Translations under genes and position numbers: made by a program
DNA from: Thozetella sp. PMI_491
Lineage: Eukaryota > Ascomycota > Sordariomycetes > Chaetosphaeriales > Chaetosphaeriaceae
NCBI GenBank assembly: GCA_021432635.1
Contig: MU270026.1
Span: forward strand, 461,311-525,310
Direction: 5' to 3'
Length of the DNA stretch: 64,000 nucleotides
Shown: positions 10,197 through 22,952 of the stretch, piece by piece
Position numbering within the stretch: position 1 is the stretch's first letter
Layout: every line of letters starts with the position of its first letter
The notes under the pieces: model-generated
The model's input: the letters and a program-made list of their open reading frames with translations, nothing else
What the model was told of the DNA's origin: nothing
Database searches by the model: none

Positions 10197-13015
10197 GATG
10201 GGTTCGCTCTCAGTGTCTGATGGCGTGAGGCTGAGGGGGAGAGTGGTGTAGACAGTCATGGGACAACTTAAACCTATTTATCTGTCTCGGAGGAGCCTTC
10301 GCCAAAGCATTTGGCGCCCATACCGAACCCCTATCGAGCGATGTCGTGTTTCCCTTGACTGAAATTAAGAAGCCGGGAGGGCCGTGGCGGGGAAGTCTCC
10401 ACATCCCGCTGTGGCAGCTCCTTCTCGACCCTTGAGAGCCCACATGACGATGATAGATGGGTGTAAGTCCCTGGCTCTCTGTATAATTTTGCCCGTATAC
10501 TTGGCAGTATTCAGAGCTGGAAGGGGGAGACCCAGAGGCGTAGATGTTTTGCCAAGAGCCTAGTCTATCGTCTGGTCCATAAACGGTACATTTCCACAGA
10601 TAGTGGCTTCGGGGGTAGGATCACGTACACCACCGGGTAGATGCCAAGGCTCTACGCTAATTAGAGACCCAGGCTGGATGGGTCACCGAATCCCTCAGCC
10701 GGACGGGTCGAGAAGAATTTGCCTTGCAGATTAGGGATGGCCAAGAATACGGATACAGAAACGCGCTCCCACACGCGTTGTGGGGCAACGGGAAGCATAT
10801 CGTGACTGGGGGAGCGCAAAAGTACATGATGCCAAGACCTGGTGTTCCGTTCTTGCGTCAAGCACACGACGAGTACAGGTTTGCGGTTATCTGACGACCG
10901 CTGCCCGATTTCTCTGGTCATCCTATTTCAAATGGCCACAGCTGTCTACCAGTCCTCTGTCTCCCATCTGAGCCCTCTTTTAAGAACGCTCGCAACGACT
11001 TCTGCTGCGGGCTTCTGCTTTCCAACAGATAGGTAGGCAGCTATATCACTAAGTGCTAACCGCCAAGCCTAGTTAAACCGAGTTGGTATTGGCTGGTGGG
11101 TTCCAGGGACGGATATGCCACAAACTTGGCTAGCAAGAAGCTGGGCACCACAGAACTTTGTGTTCTCCGGAGCCTCAAGGTTGCGGGAGAGATTACACGC
11201 ATGAATGTATGGTGTTCAGTGCGTCAGCGTCTATCTCGCTAGGCGCCATGATTTGCCGGCGTCAACAAACCTCCCTGCCCCTTGAGCCATTCTGAACCAT
11301 CCTCGTCATCCGATGGTGTGTAGCGCAGCACCTCACATCAAGGATTATTCTCGGCTCGAACTAGCGGCAACCCGCTTCAAAATTGGCTCGTGCGAAGCCT
11401 GATTAGTCGCGGCCTCAGCCGGGGAGTCTCAGTTGCATTGAACTTGGCGTATTATGCACAGCACCCCCGTTGCACAAAACCCCACGTGTTTATCAACAAC
11501 GAGGAAATTGTCAGGCGCAATTTCAGGCCACTGATGTTATCGTGTGCGTGAATTGTCCATTATGTTGGAGAGCATACTGCACGCTTCATCTAACGACTTC
11601 GGGCTGAGCTTCTTTGTCTCTCCTCTCTTATTGGCACACCTGAGGACCCTGCATGCTCCATCGCTTCCAGAGCTATGGGGGTGCCTGTGTATTTACAAGG
11701 GAGCGTCCGACCGCTAATCCAGGGTCCAAGAATAAGGTAATCCAACCCCACTCCCACGCTTCCGAGCCCCGTGCTGCCAAGTGATTGCAGGGTACTTATG
11801 TGCACCACGAGCAGCCTTACGGACTAGTTTCCCATGGCGCAGCCTAAATTAAGGCTGGCTACCTAGGTACTCTGATAGCACCACCTAGTCGTTCTGTGCC
11901 TCTCAGACCTAGGTTCTAACTGATGGTTGAACCGCCTTCTTGGGCCCGACACCGACGCTCTTTTTGGACATGTTGCAAGAAATAGTGGGCAAGGATCGTG
12001 GGATCATTTGACATCTGCTTGACAATAGCGCAGGGAATACTAGAGTCTCCGGTACCGGTTGTGCTAGGCGGTCTCGATGCACCAAACTGTTCACCGAAGA
12101 GCAAGCCTTGGGGTTGGTGTTTAGTGGCATGCATTTGCCTCCGCCTGCAATGCAATCCTTCGGCTCGGTTGGGTAATATTTACCAACAATGAAGCAGTGG
12201 CTCTTCGAAAACTGCCTGTCGGCCGTTGAAGCCTAGTTCACCGATCACTTTCCCCCAAAGTTTGAGGACCCGTTAGATGGATTCACGGAGACTTTTTGAG
12301 AAAGGCAAGAAGATTGAGAAAGAATCTTGTAATTCTTCTCAGGCTAGTTCTGTAGGACCACGGCATCCTTTCCCCCCTTGAGTACAAGGCTTTGCCTCGG
12401 TCAAAGAAATGACCAGTTGGAAGGACTGTGGCTGTTCACTGGCCCATATGGACGCTGGCCGACTTTTGTCGGCTAATTAAAACAAACTGCTCAGCCGAAA
12501 TCTCTTACCCACTGTCTTAGTGCCGTAGACTTCTACCGGAGGTTTCCCTCGGTCCCTATTCTGGCAGCGTGGATGGGAGCGTGTGTCCTGTCGGAATACC
12601 GTGTCACTCTGGCTAGCAAATAGCAACCATGCTACGTGGCGATATCTCGCCGGAGGTAATAGCCAGCGCGGTCGTGATATGGCCGACCCGCTAACAACAC
12701 AAGACGATTAGAAACGGCGATTTAGAGAAGTGGTTACGAGGTAGTCACATGTCTCACATGCTCGGGTATTTCAGGTCACGATTTGGGCGATATATTGAGT
12801 ATTAACGTTTTATGTGCTACCAATGCCCAACACGATTTGTCGGCGCCGCTGAGTAGAATTACTAAAGTTTCAGTGTAAATTACCAACGAGCTAAAATGCA
12901 GCCATCATATCATCACATCTTCTTTTCCCCTCGTACCAGGGCCGAGTACGGTGCGCTTTTTATGTCCATCCTAACTAGGCTAGCAGCCCAGATCTGTGTC
13001 CCCCGAATCCCGCAA
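10197..13015. other. 2.8-kb gene-free region
   Basis: The first few hundred bases are the promoter of the SGNH fusion gene. Beyond that I see only short frames without codon-level character, introns or family matches, including one of 86 codons at 10661-10921 on the minus strand. I found no tRNA cloverleaf and no clear terminal repeats. Old transposon debris is possible but not shown. Confidence 0.5.
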
Positions 13016-14164
13016 CTAGTGTGTTTTGACAGATGTCACGGCCTGCCCCCCTGGAGCATGAATCTGCATCACAATGCTCTGATGCTGGGCGTTGGTACGT
13101 TGACGTATCTCAGAATACCGTGCGAAGACGCTGTTGTACACCTCCATAAGCTCGGGGCGCGCATCGATGTTGTCTTTGAGTGATTTGTGCTTCAGCATCT
13201 GCTCGATGTACTGGCGATGAGGTTGACGCAAAGAACTCATAAGCTCCGGATCAGGTTGGGTGCCGTCATTGAGGCCTAAAAATGCCTCGAGTGCATATGG
13301 GGTCGGACTCTGGCCATCGCTTGCTCCCCGCAAAACTTGCGGTTTCCCTTGGAGCTCGGCCACGCCTTCGAAAATGACGCCGTTGAATGGACGCAGGTAC
13401 CACTGAGCCTCACGCTCGATCGGGTTTGAGCCAGGAGCTTTTCTCTCGGAGGATGGCATCAATTTCGCAATGACCGTTAGAGCACGATCCATATCTTGAA
13501 GATAGTAAAGAACGTTTATGGAGTCCCTTCCCTGCTCGAGATGCTCCAAGGTATCGAGCAGGTTAGCCACACAGGGCCCAATGATTCGCTCCGTAGCAAC
13601 GCGTGTTGCGATAAACCGCTTCTCGGACTCATGTAGGTCTTCATCAGCAGCAGATGAGAAGGTAAACAACGGCGTGTAACTCTCTGGTTCTTCCGGGCTG
13701 CGTCTATCTTGGGTGAAGTTGCTGAGGATGTAGGCATCATAGCTCAGGATGGGTGGAACACCTAGTCGGATTGCGAGACTGTAGAGCGGCGTGGCAAGAG
13801 ACTGGGGGATCGTGTGCAGCTCCTCTGCCTCCTCAGTGGAGAACAGGTAGGCACTTGCAAGCATGGCATAGACCGTGAATAGCGAGCGTTCCTGCCGCTC
13901 GGTGAGCCTGGTGGGCAGATGAATGGCCGATGCCTGGTTGAAGTAAGGGCGAAGCCGATGTTCTTTCAGCATTGACCCCATGGACTTGGCCACAATGAGG
14001 AGCTCATCGAAAGTAGGAGGAAGAGTGGCTAGACTTGCTTCAGGGTCACAAAATCCCCAAGCCGGAGAAATAAAAGGGGTGTGGTTTGCAGGAGCCATGG
14101 CGATGAGTTCAAGAGTAAAGGGATTGTCGGACAATGGAAACATTATTCCATCGGTAGGTAGCAT
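13016..14164 (-). CDS. Indoleamine 2,3-dioxygenase family haem enzyme (382 aa)
   Basis: A single-exon gene. The family uses a haem iron to open the indole ring of L-tryptophan, giving N-formylkynurenine, the first step of the kynurenine route to NAD and other products. Recognisable blocks are PPILSYDAYILSNF near residue 140, GVIFEGVAELQG and LRGASDGQSPTPYALEAFLGL in the middle, and PHRQYIEQML near 315. His361 in AQHQSIVMQIH fits the proximal haem ligand. The length suits the family. No targeting signal is visible, so cytosol is likely. Fungi often carry several paralogues that differ in tryptophan affinity; which one this is cannot be told here. An in-frame ATG seven codons downstream is an alternative start. 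No other kynurenine-pathway gene is nearby. Confidence 0.88.
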   Translation of the reverse strand: MLPTDGIMFPLSDNPFTLELIAMAPANHTPFISPAWGFCDPEASLATLPPTFDELLIVAKSMGSMLKEHRLRPYFNQASAIHLPTRLTERQERSLFTVYAMLASAYLFSTEEAEELHTIPQSLATPLYSLAIRLGVPPILSYDAYILSNFTQDRRSPEEPESYTPLFTFSSAADEDLHESEKRFIATRVATERIIGPCVANLLDTLEHLEQGRDSINVLYYLQDMDRALTVIAKLMPSSERKAPGSNPIEREAQWYLRPFNGVIFEGVAELQGKPQVLRGASDGQSPTPYALEAFLGLNDGTQPDPELMSSLRQPHRQYIEQMLKHKSLKDNIDARPELMEVYNSVFARYSEIRQRTNAQHQSIVMQIHAPGGQAVTSVKTH

Positions 14165-15912
14165 ACTCCAGCTTAAATATAAATAATATGCTAGTTCTAT
14201 CGGCTCTGTGTACCTCGATGGTCTTTAGCTGGAAGACATACACTCTTAGTCAAGCTTTGCCCATTGGGCTTGGCGATTGGCTTGGCGGACGCAGCTCTAC
14301 GCGCCGGGTAAAGGGGCTTTCACAAGGGCTCAAAAATCTGACACGGTCACATGAGGGGCAATTGCATTCTACAAAAACTTGGCGAATGTAGCCAAGGATG
14401 GCGTTGACATGCTGCTACTATTCTGACTGGATTCTCTAACATGTATGACATCCATTGGTTCCCCTGGAGCAGATTCTTGGACCGGCTCCAGCCGTAGGAT
14501 AAAATTCTCCACAAGTCACACCACGTGCCGTCTACTCCGGGGTAATAACTGGCGGCCATTTCAGCGAATTACGGCAACTTTCGTCATGTGCTCCAACGTT
14601 TTACCCTATTTTTACATAACAGAGCGCCACATCTAAAGAATGAGGAGGCAAAGGCAGGTGACGCAATAACGCGATACATGAGAGAATTTTCAACTCAGCA
14701 AAACTCAATATGCGCACATGCCCCAGTCATCGCAGGTTCTCTTCATAAAATTGCTGAAGGGCAATTTTCCAGGTACACAACAGGGCTGCGCATTACTCGG
14801 GAGGGACGGCAGGCCTTCCAACTTTAACAGACCGCTGGCTCCGACGTGGGTAGAAGTTGGGATCTTGGAATTGAAATGTGCTCTACAGCGTTGAACTTGC
14901 CAATGAAATCTTCCTTTTGCGCTAAGCTGAACAAAAGCCTACTGGGGTCAAATATATAAGATCTTACTTGACTTCTTTGCCATCGCATCGGTCTCCTTGG
15001 CTCGGCTCGTCGCGTCTATCATGTGCATATTTGGCAAATCTCTAGCTGAAAGAATCAGTGTGTTCTATAGCTACAAGTGCGATATGTCGTAGAAGGCACA
15101 ACGATTAATGGTATATTCACCTCTGCACTCGCGGCACGGCTGGTTGTTCTGCTACGCATGCCCTACAGTATAGATCTCGGCCGCGAACCTATCAGCTCGA
15201 TACATACCTTAGAGATATATATATTCCCCTGCTGTGCTTAAGAATGAAAGGTATGATGGCCATACGCTTTCTTTTTATTCTATTACCACGGTAAACGTAA
15301 ATGGTCTTGTATCCAGCTTATATTCCGGCAGCGCAGGTGAAAATATGTATCACGTAACTCTCATGCTGAATGGGGGAGGGCAAGAGACTATATTTAGTGA
15401 GGAAATTAGACTAAGAGATGAAGTAAAGGTCCTTATCTATACGTGCGAGGTAGATAGGTCTGCTAAAATCGCGGACCATCGCCAGCAAAAAAAAAAAAAA
15501 ACACGCGGTTTCGGGAGACCCAGCGTTAACGTGGAAATTACCAAGTGAGTTGCGGTCTAATTCTTCAGAGATTAGATGTTAAACTAAGTACATCGTCCAC
15601 CTTGATACCTGGCTGCTGCTTGCCAACCTTTCTGCATAAGATGATGGATACAAGATCCGACAGAGATGGTTACCTACCTACTTTCGGAATGGGCCCATTT
15701 TCGTCCTCGAAAGGAAATAGGCAGCGAGTAACTAGCGAGCGTTCCTGCGGGTTGTCCCACTAAACCCGGGCTATTTGCCAACTCCAGGGTGCACAGACCA
15801 CAACATAAATCACAACACCTTTTCCTGCAATACAACCTAAGACTAAGCGCGTAACCCTCTCTACCTTTTCGTCTTGTCAAATCTCTGATTACATATTGAA
15901 GTTGCGTTTTAG
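14165..15912. other. Gene-free region between IDO and F-box gene
   Basis: I see no gene. It should contain both divergent promoters. A frame of 104 codons at 15234-15548 spans a poly-A run at about 15487-15500 and encodes a lysine run there, so I do not call it. AT content is raised at 15050-15500. Confidence 0.5.
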
Positions 15913-18900
15913 ATGGCGAGAACAAGGACGCGACACAGCGACCACTGCGCATTGTGTGGGGTCCGTCTTAACCGCGGCCTCTTCGGTCCTGGCCCTTCGC
16001 CAGTTCCTTGGGTCAGCAATATCCGCGCAGGTGAGTGCTCCGCTCGGCTGTGTCGCGAGCCACTGTCTGACTTCAACTATCCAAGTGTGCTTCGTGAATA
16101 CGCGGGCCCGCCCTTTCCTGACCGGTGTGGGTTACTTGGCCAATCATGTGGCGATTGCCGATGACGATGCCAGCGTGTCGTATACCGATCCTGGGGCGGT
16201 CTTAACTCACCATCGCCTCACCCCTGATGACATTCGATCAGAAAATGTTCGTCTTGCTTTTGGTGTCCACGATGCGTGCTGGACTCTTTTGCTGTCCCGC
16301 ATCATACCTGCCGCGCCAGATCAGGAGCCAGACCGCGACGAGATTGAAGCGGTTGTGGCTCATCTCTACAACGTGTTCTTTTCCCTCTACCAGGGCCGTC
16401 ACAAGATGTTAAATCCGGGCCGCGATTTTGGAGGAGCTTGGAGATTCTATATTCAAAGCCCTCGTTTGCTCGAGGCGCACAGTCTTCTAACATTTTCCAT
16501 CACTACAACCAGCACGGACCATGACGGGGAACTTACCGAGGAGTGGTCGTTTCTTTTCGCAGACCCTCGACAAGCTTCCATCGGCGACGCTCCTCCGCAG
16601 GCGTTGCCCGATATTCAGGGCTTCATTCGAGATTCCAGCGACATCGGCGACTTTTTTGTTCGAATTCCCCGTGAAATCGCGATGGCAGTACTTGCAGAGC
16701 TGCCGTCTGCCGACCTCTGTAGCCTGCGACTCGCCTCACGGAGAGTGGCTTCCCTCTCGTCGCCGACAAGCCTCCCAAACTCTTTCTGGCGGAGCCGCTT
16801 TGACCATGGATTTGAAATGGCCTTCTACATGCCTGAGTCCGTTCCTGAGCCGTCTTCCAGAGATTGGCGTCGCTTGTATGGCCAGATCCAGTATTGCTTG
16901 GCCCGTCCGACCAAGTATGAAGCCCTCTGCAACAGACAACGAATATGGCATGTTCTCGGCGACCTGAGTACCACACTGAAAGCCCTCCTGAAAGGCTCGC
17001 CTGCAACGGAAACCTCGATAAACTATGCTGCTTTGAAGCCTCTTAGGCCAGGCATGGTGGCAAGGGTCCCTCGGCCAGCTCACCAAAACCCCGCATCCCC
17101 ATCGGCAAGCTTTACATTTGCATGGGATTCTGAAGATGCCTTCTCTTCAAGTTCCATCAATATCTCGGCTCCCATAAAGATCTCAACGTCCTTCATCAAT
17201 TTCGACCGCCGCACTTTCGTATGCGGCATCCGTGCTACGGCAGCGACTCCAGCTGCTACGATCTCGCAGGTAGGGCTGATCAGCTGGGCTACAGAGCAGC
17301 ACTTCTACCTTGAAAAAGGGCAGGAAATTACTAAAGTTCGAGTGATATGCTCGGCTTTGGGCGTCGTCGGTATGAAGTTCTTCATACAAACGACTGGGCG
17401 TGAGCATGCTGAATCGGAGACGTGGGAGTCTGTTGGTACAACAAGCATTGTAGATGGCGAATTAGGAGTTGCCGAGCTGAAAACTTCGGGAAAGATACTT
17501 GGGTTGACGCTGGAATTCGACGTAAGAGCCATTCTCCGCTTCGCTTGCACCTTGTATTAGCTTGGCTCACTTCAATTCCCCAGGCCTGCAAATGCATCTC
17601 CGTCGGAATTCTTGGGCCCTGCGATGGGCTTGCAGATGAATCAACGGCCGCATCACCTCTCTGGTCTCCGGATATTCCAGAGAACTTCCAATTTACGAGT
17701 CAGGCATCGGTCCAAGATCCGGGCGAGGAAGAGTCTAAATACTGCCTTAACATAGATTTTGGCGGCCCTCATGGTGAACGTCTTGCTCTGCTCAATCGCG
17801 TCACGCCATTTTTGGATGGCGCAGACTACTTGCGTGGCATGGCATTCTACTACGACGATGGCACAGAACTCGTTTTTGGCTCTCGCCTAGCGTTCGGTAA
17901 AGGCGACGTATGCAAAGCATGCCTCGAGCCATCTCTTCCCATCCGCGGTTCCGCCGGTGAGCGGATCATACGCATCTACTGCAGGGGCATGACTCCGTCT
18001 AACGATCCGCGTTCTACCCCTCATTTTCAGGTTTGGCATCCATCGCTGCTGAAAAAGCTCCCTCTGATCCATGACCCTAAGTTAACTTACTTGGCTGTAG
18101 ATTGAGACGAACATGGGCTTCAAATCCACACGTGGAATGCGTTACCGGGATCTTTCGTCCCTCGAAACTTCATTGACGGCTGGTTCTCCAGGCAGTATCA
18201 TTACGGGATTGTTTGCTCAAATGACGGTGATTACGCCCTCTCCACCTAGAGTAAGGGTGACGTCTAATTTATTACCTTCTCAGGATTATGACGGCTGTGT
18301 CGCGAAGCTAGAGGCACGGTGCATCAGTCACAGCACAGATACAACTCCTGTCGAGGAACTAAATTCCTTGATCATTTCGCAGCAACGACCGGCTAGTAGT
18401 TGGTATGTGGACCAGTCGTGTAAATCGGGCGTGAAACTTGACCAAGCTCGGTCTATACACTTCTCTAGGGGTGACAACGGCCGCTCTCGCTCCCGCAGCG
18501 ATCTCTGCGGCATTCTCGTCCGATTCCAAGACACGACTCATCCTCTGATACTCGGTCAGTGGATTAAAGAGATTGAAGACTCCTGCATCGAACTACAGCA
18601 GGGAGAGACACTGAGGGAGATTAGCATTTGGTATAGCGAGGTCAAACCCGCGACTTTTATTCCCAGAGATATAAGGCTATACAACCTTGGCAGGGTTGCA
18701 GGGGTCCGCCTCGTGACCTCCAAAGGTCAGGTAAAGGAGATCCCTCCCGTTGGCGACCAGGACATGTTCTTTGTCCAGTATCGAGAGAATCCTTTTGAGG
18801 AAATTGTGAGTGCTAGTTCTTCTTTGCCTTTCTTTTTTCAGCCCTTTCCGCCGGCTCCCTACATGGACTCACGCTCGCAGACTGGACTCACGTGGCATTT

Positions 18901-19762
18901 CAACCGCCAATGGGAGTTCATTCAGGTGCTGAGACGACCCCCTTTGGCACATGCAGAGACCCATCTTGTACCCGACGGGTTGGACGATCACGATTTACCT
19001 ACTCGCTATTTTGACAGTCAACGCGGCGTCCATGACCTTGGGAAGCTCTTCTGGCGAGAGGTTGATCCTAAAACCGGCATGGAGTGCGAGCTCCTATCTA
19101 TAGACGCCTTCTTCTACCACAGACCTGGGCGCCCCGGCTGCCCCGGACTGATGGGTATGCGCTTCAACTACACTAATGACGTGGAGCGTGGAGTGGGATG
19201 CTGCACCGCAGGCCCAAGAGTCATGATTGAGTCGGTAGAACTCGAGGGCGACGAGATTAGCTACATCGAGCGTAGGCGAGAAGACCGGACCGTCTTTCAG
19301 GACTGGGACGACCGTGATGAGGACGAAGAAGGGGAGGAACTCGACAGACACGATGCCTTGCGCGGGATGGGATTATCTGTGAGTGTCGCGCGACTCGCAC
19401 CAAAATCTCGGCCCCTTTCTGTGCTTCAAACAATTCTCTATTATCTTTGTGTTCTCCCCCATTTGTGCCGCTTGAGGATTAATCTCCGGGATGCTTCCGA
19501 GATTGTGGATCCACCAGACCATGCATCACGGTGTTCTCTTTTAAACAGTGTTCTAACAGTGATTTGCCAGTTTTACTTTGCCTCCGGCCGCACCGTCTCA
19601 CTACCCGCCCAGGCCATGGTAGCAACCGAGAAGCGAGATCTATTCGTCCTAGGCACGCAAGACGATCATCTTGACAAACTAAATGCGATGACAGAGGACG
19701 GCGACTGGGATATATATGTGCCACCATCACTGTCGCGCGGTTGCGTTGGACTTTGGATCTAG
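15913..19762 (+). CDS. Large F-box protein with N-terminal Cys motif (about 1180-1220 aa)
   Basis: Firm exons are 15913-16030, 16086-17521, 17584-18030 and 18101-19762. Introns of 55, 62 and 70 nt join in frame. Two more in-frame introns are likely at 18227-18283 and 18806-18880, giving about 1176 aa; further splicing near 19379-19600 is unresolved. The N-terminus has a CALCG motif at residues 12-16, as in a family of fungal F-box proteins. The F-box is near residue 225 (FFVRIPREIAMAVLAELPSA), followed by SLRLASRRVASL and a Trp-Arg segment. The long remainder repeats a module with aromatic and acidic stretches (GADYLRGMAFYYDDG; LRGMGLS), which may be two beta-rich substrate-binding halves. 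F-box proteins link SCF ubiquitin ligases to targets through Skp1. The target is unknown. Confidence 0.75.
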
Positions 19763-20360
19763 ATGAAACAGAGGCCGGCCGCGGTGAATTGGGTCCATGA
19801 TCTAGGGCCGCTTTTCCTATGCGTTCCTATGCGAAGCAATAAATAATGCAAGTAGCTAGAGGCGCCCGTGAAAAGTGACCGGATGGACATGCTGAAATAA
19901 GGCTGAAATAAGGAGGAGTAGGCCGGGGTAGAAAATATCATATTAAAACAAGATAATTATCTTCATACATCTCATATGAAGAACTTTCCTTGTTATCGAG
20001 ATTTCTTGTACACTCTCCTAAGCCTCGCGGAGATGCAGCTAGACAGTCCGCTGTATACACCCGCTACTACACCCACACTGGGACCTCACAATAGATAAAT
20101 AGTCTTTTTTGGGGGGTTTTGAAAAAAAAAAAAAAAAAAAAAAAAGGGTACAAAGCCTCTATATTGATACTCAGCCACAAGGCTGAAGCTAGCTTTTTGG
20201 GTCACCCGGCGAACGGGCCCACCACGACGATGCCCGGTCAAATAGGGTTGCCCGGAGCCCGCATTCCATTACAAACCAACTGATCAGGTGCAAACTGCCC
20301 ATCAGACAAACTACGCCCTGAAGTTCATCCCATCAGTATCTTGGAAGACACCACGCAAGC
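19763..20360. other. Intergenic region with homopolymer runs
   Basis: No gene. It holds a run of six Ts, then eight Gs, then a run of about 25 As near 20106-20146, and a short direct repeat GCTGAAATAAG at about 19892-19912. The last 200 bases are the promoter of the CinA-type gene. Confidence 0.6.
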
Positions 20361-20894
20361 TTGAAAATGTCATCCACCCAGGATTTCCCGCCCGCCGAGA
20401 TCAGCGCGATCGTCCAAGAAGTCGCGACGCTCCTCAAGTCTCGCAACGAGACTGTCAGCGTCGTCGAGACAGCCGCAGGAGGCCTCGTCAGTAGCTCACT
20501 CCTTAGCACAGCAGGTGCGAGTGGGTACTTCAAGGGAGGACTGACACTGTACACGCTGCCGTCGCGCATTGCCTTTGGCGGCTGGACACAGGAGACCATC
20601 GCCAGCTACGCAGGGCCGACGACCGACGTGGTCAGTGGATTGGCAGTTCACGTGCGGAAAGACCTGGGGAGCACATACACGGTGGCGGAGAGTGGCACGG
20701 CCGGCCCGACCGGAGGGACCACGCCAAATCGGACTCCGGGCTACGTTGCTCTGGCGGTGGACTGTGAGCGGGGGACGTTTGTGCGCGAGCTGAATACCGG
20801 ACTGGGGCCAGATCGGGTGGCGAATATGAAGAGGTTCGCGGCCGAGGCTTTGAGTTTCCTCAAGGATGTCATACTCGGCGAAGCAAAGCTTTGA
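20361..20894 (+). CDS. CinA C-terminal domain protein, NMN amidohydrolase-like (177 aa)
   Basis: A single-exon protein made only of the CinA C-terminal domain (PncC type). In bacteria this domain deamidates nicotinamide mononucleotide to nicotinate mononucleotide and so recycles a by-product of NAD use. The diagnostic blocks are VSVVETAAGGLVSSSLLSTAG at about residue 32, SGYFKGGLTLYT, and VAESGTAGPTGG near 110. Length is normal for stand-alone versions. Translation may start at the ATG two codons in (20367), which has the better AAA-ATG-TCA context. Such short fungal CinA proteins are common, though their role has seldom been tested. No neighbours belong to NAD metabolism, except that the IDO 6 kb upstream starts the de novo route; that link is speculative. 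Confidence 0.88.
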   Translation: MKMSSTQDFPPAEISAIVQEVATLLKSRNETVSVVETAAGGLVSSSLLSTAGASGYFKGGLTLYTLPSRIAFGGWTQETIASYAGPTTDVVSGLAVHVRKDLGSTYTVAESGTAGPTGGTTPNRTPGYVALAVDCERGTFVRELNTGLGPDRVANMKRFAAEALSFLKDVILGEAKL

Positions 20895-21208
20895 TGAGCA
20901 AGTCTGGTCGGATATTTCACCTCACACAGCATTGCTGGCCAAAATACTCGTTAAATTTCTCACGGGTTTGGCGCAGCCTTTTGGCAGAGACTAGTGCTTT
21001 CGGCGTTGTGTTACTCCTTTGGGCTGCTTAGGTGGTAGCTAGTGTAGTTTCGTGCGTCAGATATCATCATTCTTAAACCCATAAGCAAGGGCAATCGCTG
21101 TCGCCTTAGGCTTCCGGAATTTCTCCTAATTATCAAAGCCAAAAGGTCAACGTCCTGAGAGAAGACACGGTCTTGTGTCACTTTATGTCCTCATAAAAGC
21201 ACGACCGA

Positions 21209-22952
21209 TCACAGCTTATATCTGAAGGAAAGGTTTTCCTTGTCCGTCCTGTCATGGAATCCAAGCTCATCCGACTCCTCCGCAACAGCAGCCTCGACCG
21301 CTGCATCACCGCCTGTTCTACCGCGGAACTCCCGGTCGCGCTTCATGTTCGAGAGCCACATGCTCAATCCGATGAGGGCCGTGAAAAGCATGCAGGCGGC
21401 ATAGACGCCGCAAAGAGCCTTGATGGCGCTCATATATCGCGGCGCCTCGTTGGCGTTGAACATGAACGGGCCGATGATGTTGCCGGCGGCGTAGAAGACA
21501 AAGTTTAGTCCGTTGACAGTCATTCTTTTCGTGTGGCCCGCAACATTGGACGCCACGACGGACCAGTTGAGTATGATGGCAGCGCCGATGATGCCAAGCA
21601 ACCAGCAGCACGCCGTGAGAGCAAGACGGTGCTCGATGGGAATCAGGGCTATGCCGATGACGCCCGCCAGGGAAGGAATCTGGACCAGCAGGATGGTAAT
21701 GATGGTGGTGTTGGGAACGCTCGAAGCAAACAGGCCCGCTGCGAGAGTGCACACCAGCTGGAAAGCACCGTTCGGCAGTTGCCACAAGACAGTCTCGACC
21801 GCGTTGTAGCCAAATCCGGAGAGGAGAGCACTCATGAAATTCGTAATGCTAGAGTTAATGATGCCGATCGAGAGCTGCTGGCCGGCAATGAACCAGACAC
21901 GCGGTTCCAGGACAGCCTCCTTAATCTGGTAAGGAAGGAACTTGTCGTTCTTGATGCCGGTCTGGTTCTCGGCCACACGCCAGACGGATACAACTTTTTC
22001 CTCGTGAGAGAAAAACTTGAAGTCGATGGGGCTCGAGGGAAAGAAGAAGATCGAGAAAACGCCAAGCACCACAGTCACGACACCGATAACCTATCAAGAA
22101 AGGTTAGCACTAGCAGCGGTGCTGGAAATACAAAGCGCATACCAAGAAGACCAGCTGCCAGGGGGCTAAGTTGGGGTCCGACGTGTGGCCGAGGCCCCAG
22201 GAGATGCCGGATCCTAGCATGAGCGAAATACCGTTGCAGCCAAGCCACACGCACATGCGGAGCGGCTGCTCGTCGCGAGTCCAGAACATCGAGGTGATCA
22301 GCATCCATGCAGGTCCAATGCAGGCCTCTAGGCCGCCCAAGAGGAAGCGCAGCGCCATCATGCCGGCGAAGTTCTTGACGCCGACAGTGGCGATCAGCAG
22401 CAGCCCCCATGACAAGATCATAATGGAAATGAATTTTCCGACCGGGAATTTCTGCAAGCAGATGTTGGAAGGGTAGGCGAAGACAAGGTAGCCAATGTTG
22501 GTGATGGAAGCGATCCACGAATACTGGTTGCCGACCAGGCCAAGGTCGGTCTTGAGGCCGTAAGCGTTGGCGTAGTTCAAGGTTTGTTTGTCAAGGAAGG
22601 ACATCAAATAAATGAGGCACATCTGGAAATATCAGTTTACGCTCACAGTCCCCATATTGGCCTTGATGGCAGCTAGTTGACTTACAAACGGCAGGAGGCA
22701 GAAGTCAATCTTCCTCAGGACACGCTTTGCGATCCGGTCCCTCTCGGCGGGGTCCATCTGCCTAGACTGCTGGTAGTACGCGAGGCCAATGTCTGTATGA
22801 CCAGCAACCTCTTGCACGCCAGCTTTGAGATCATCGACGGGGGCGTCGAGATCCTCTGCCGCGGGTTTCTTGGGCTCAGGATCCATCTTGCGTGGAGTAC
22901 TATTTTCCGAGGGAGATTCTTCGGCGTGCAGTGTCGGAATATGGATTGTCAA
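21209..22952 (-). CDS. MFS anion:cation symporter, allantoate-permease (Dal5)-like (542 aa)
   Basis: Exons 22952-22686, 22622-22143 and 22090-21209 sum to 1629 nt. Introns of 63 and 52 nt have GTAAGT and GTATGC donors. The protein has a hydrophilic N-terminal tail of about 80 residues and then about twelve membrane segments. Landmarks of the ACS/Dal5 family include DKQTLNYANAYG after the first helix, the GGLEACIGPAWM segment, and the middle loop SPIDFKFFSHEEKVVSVWR. It should sit in the plasma membrane and import an organic anion with protons. Allantoate, ureidosuccinate, nicotinate and carboxylate substrates all occur in this family, so substrate is unassigned. It diverges from the glutamine amidotransferase gene at 23574 across about 0.6 kb. 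Confidence 0.9.

Noticed and set aside
10661-10921. An 86-codon minus-strand frame in the 2.8-kb gap
   Set aside because: No signal peptide, introns or homology that I can see; likely chance.
15234-15548. A 104-codon frame before the F-box gene
   Set aside because: It depends on reading a genomic poly-A run as lysines and is AT-rich throughout.
18806-18841. A 36-nt intron with GTGAGT and TTTTTTCAG
   Set aside because: Too short for a fungal intron; the 75-nt alternative ending at 18880 is better and also keeps frame.
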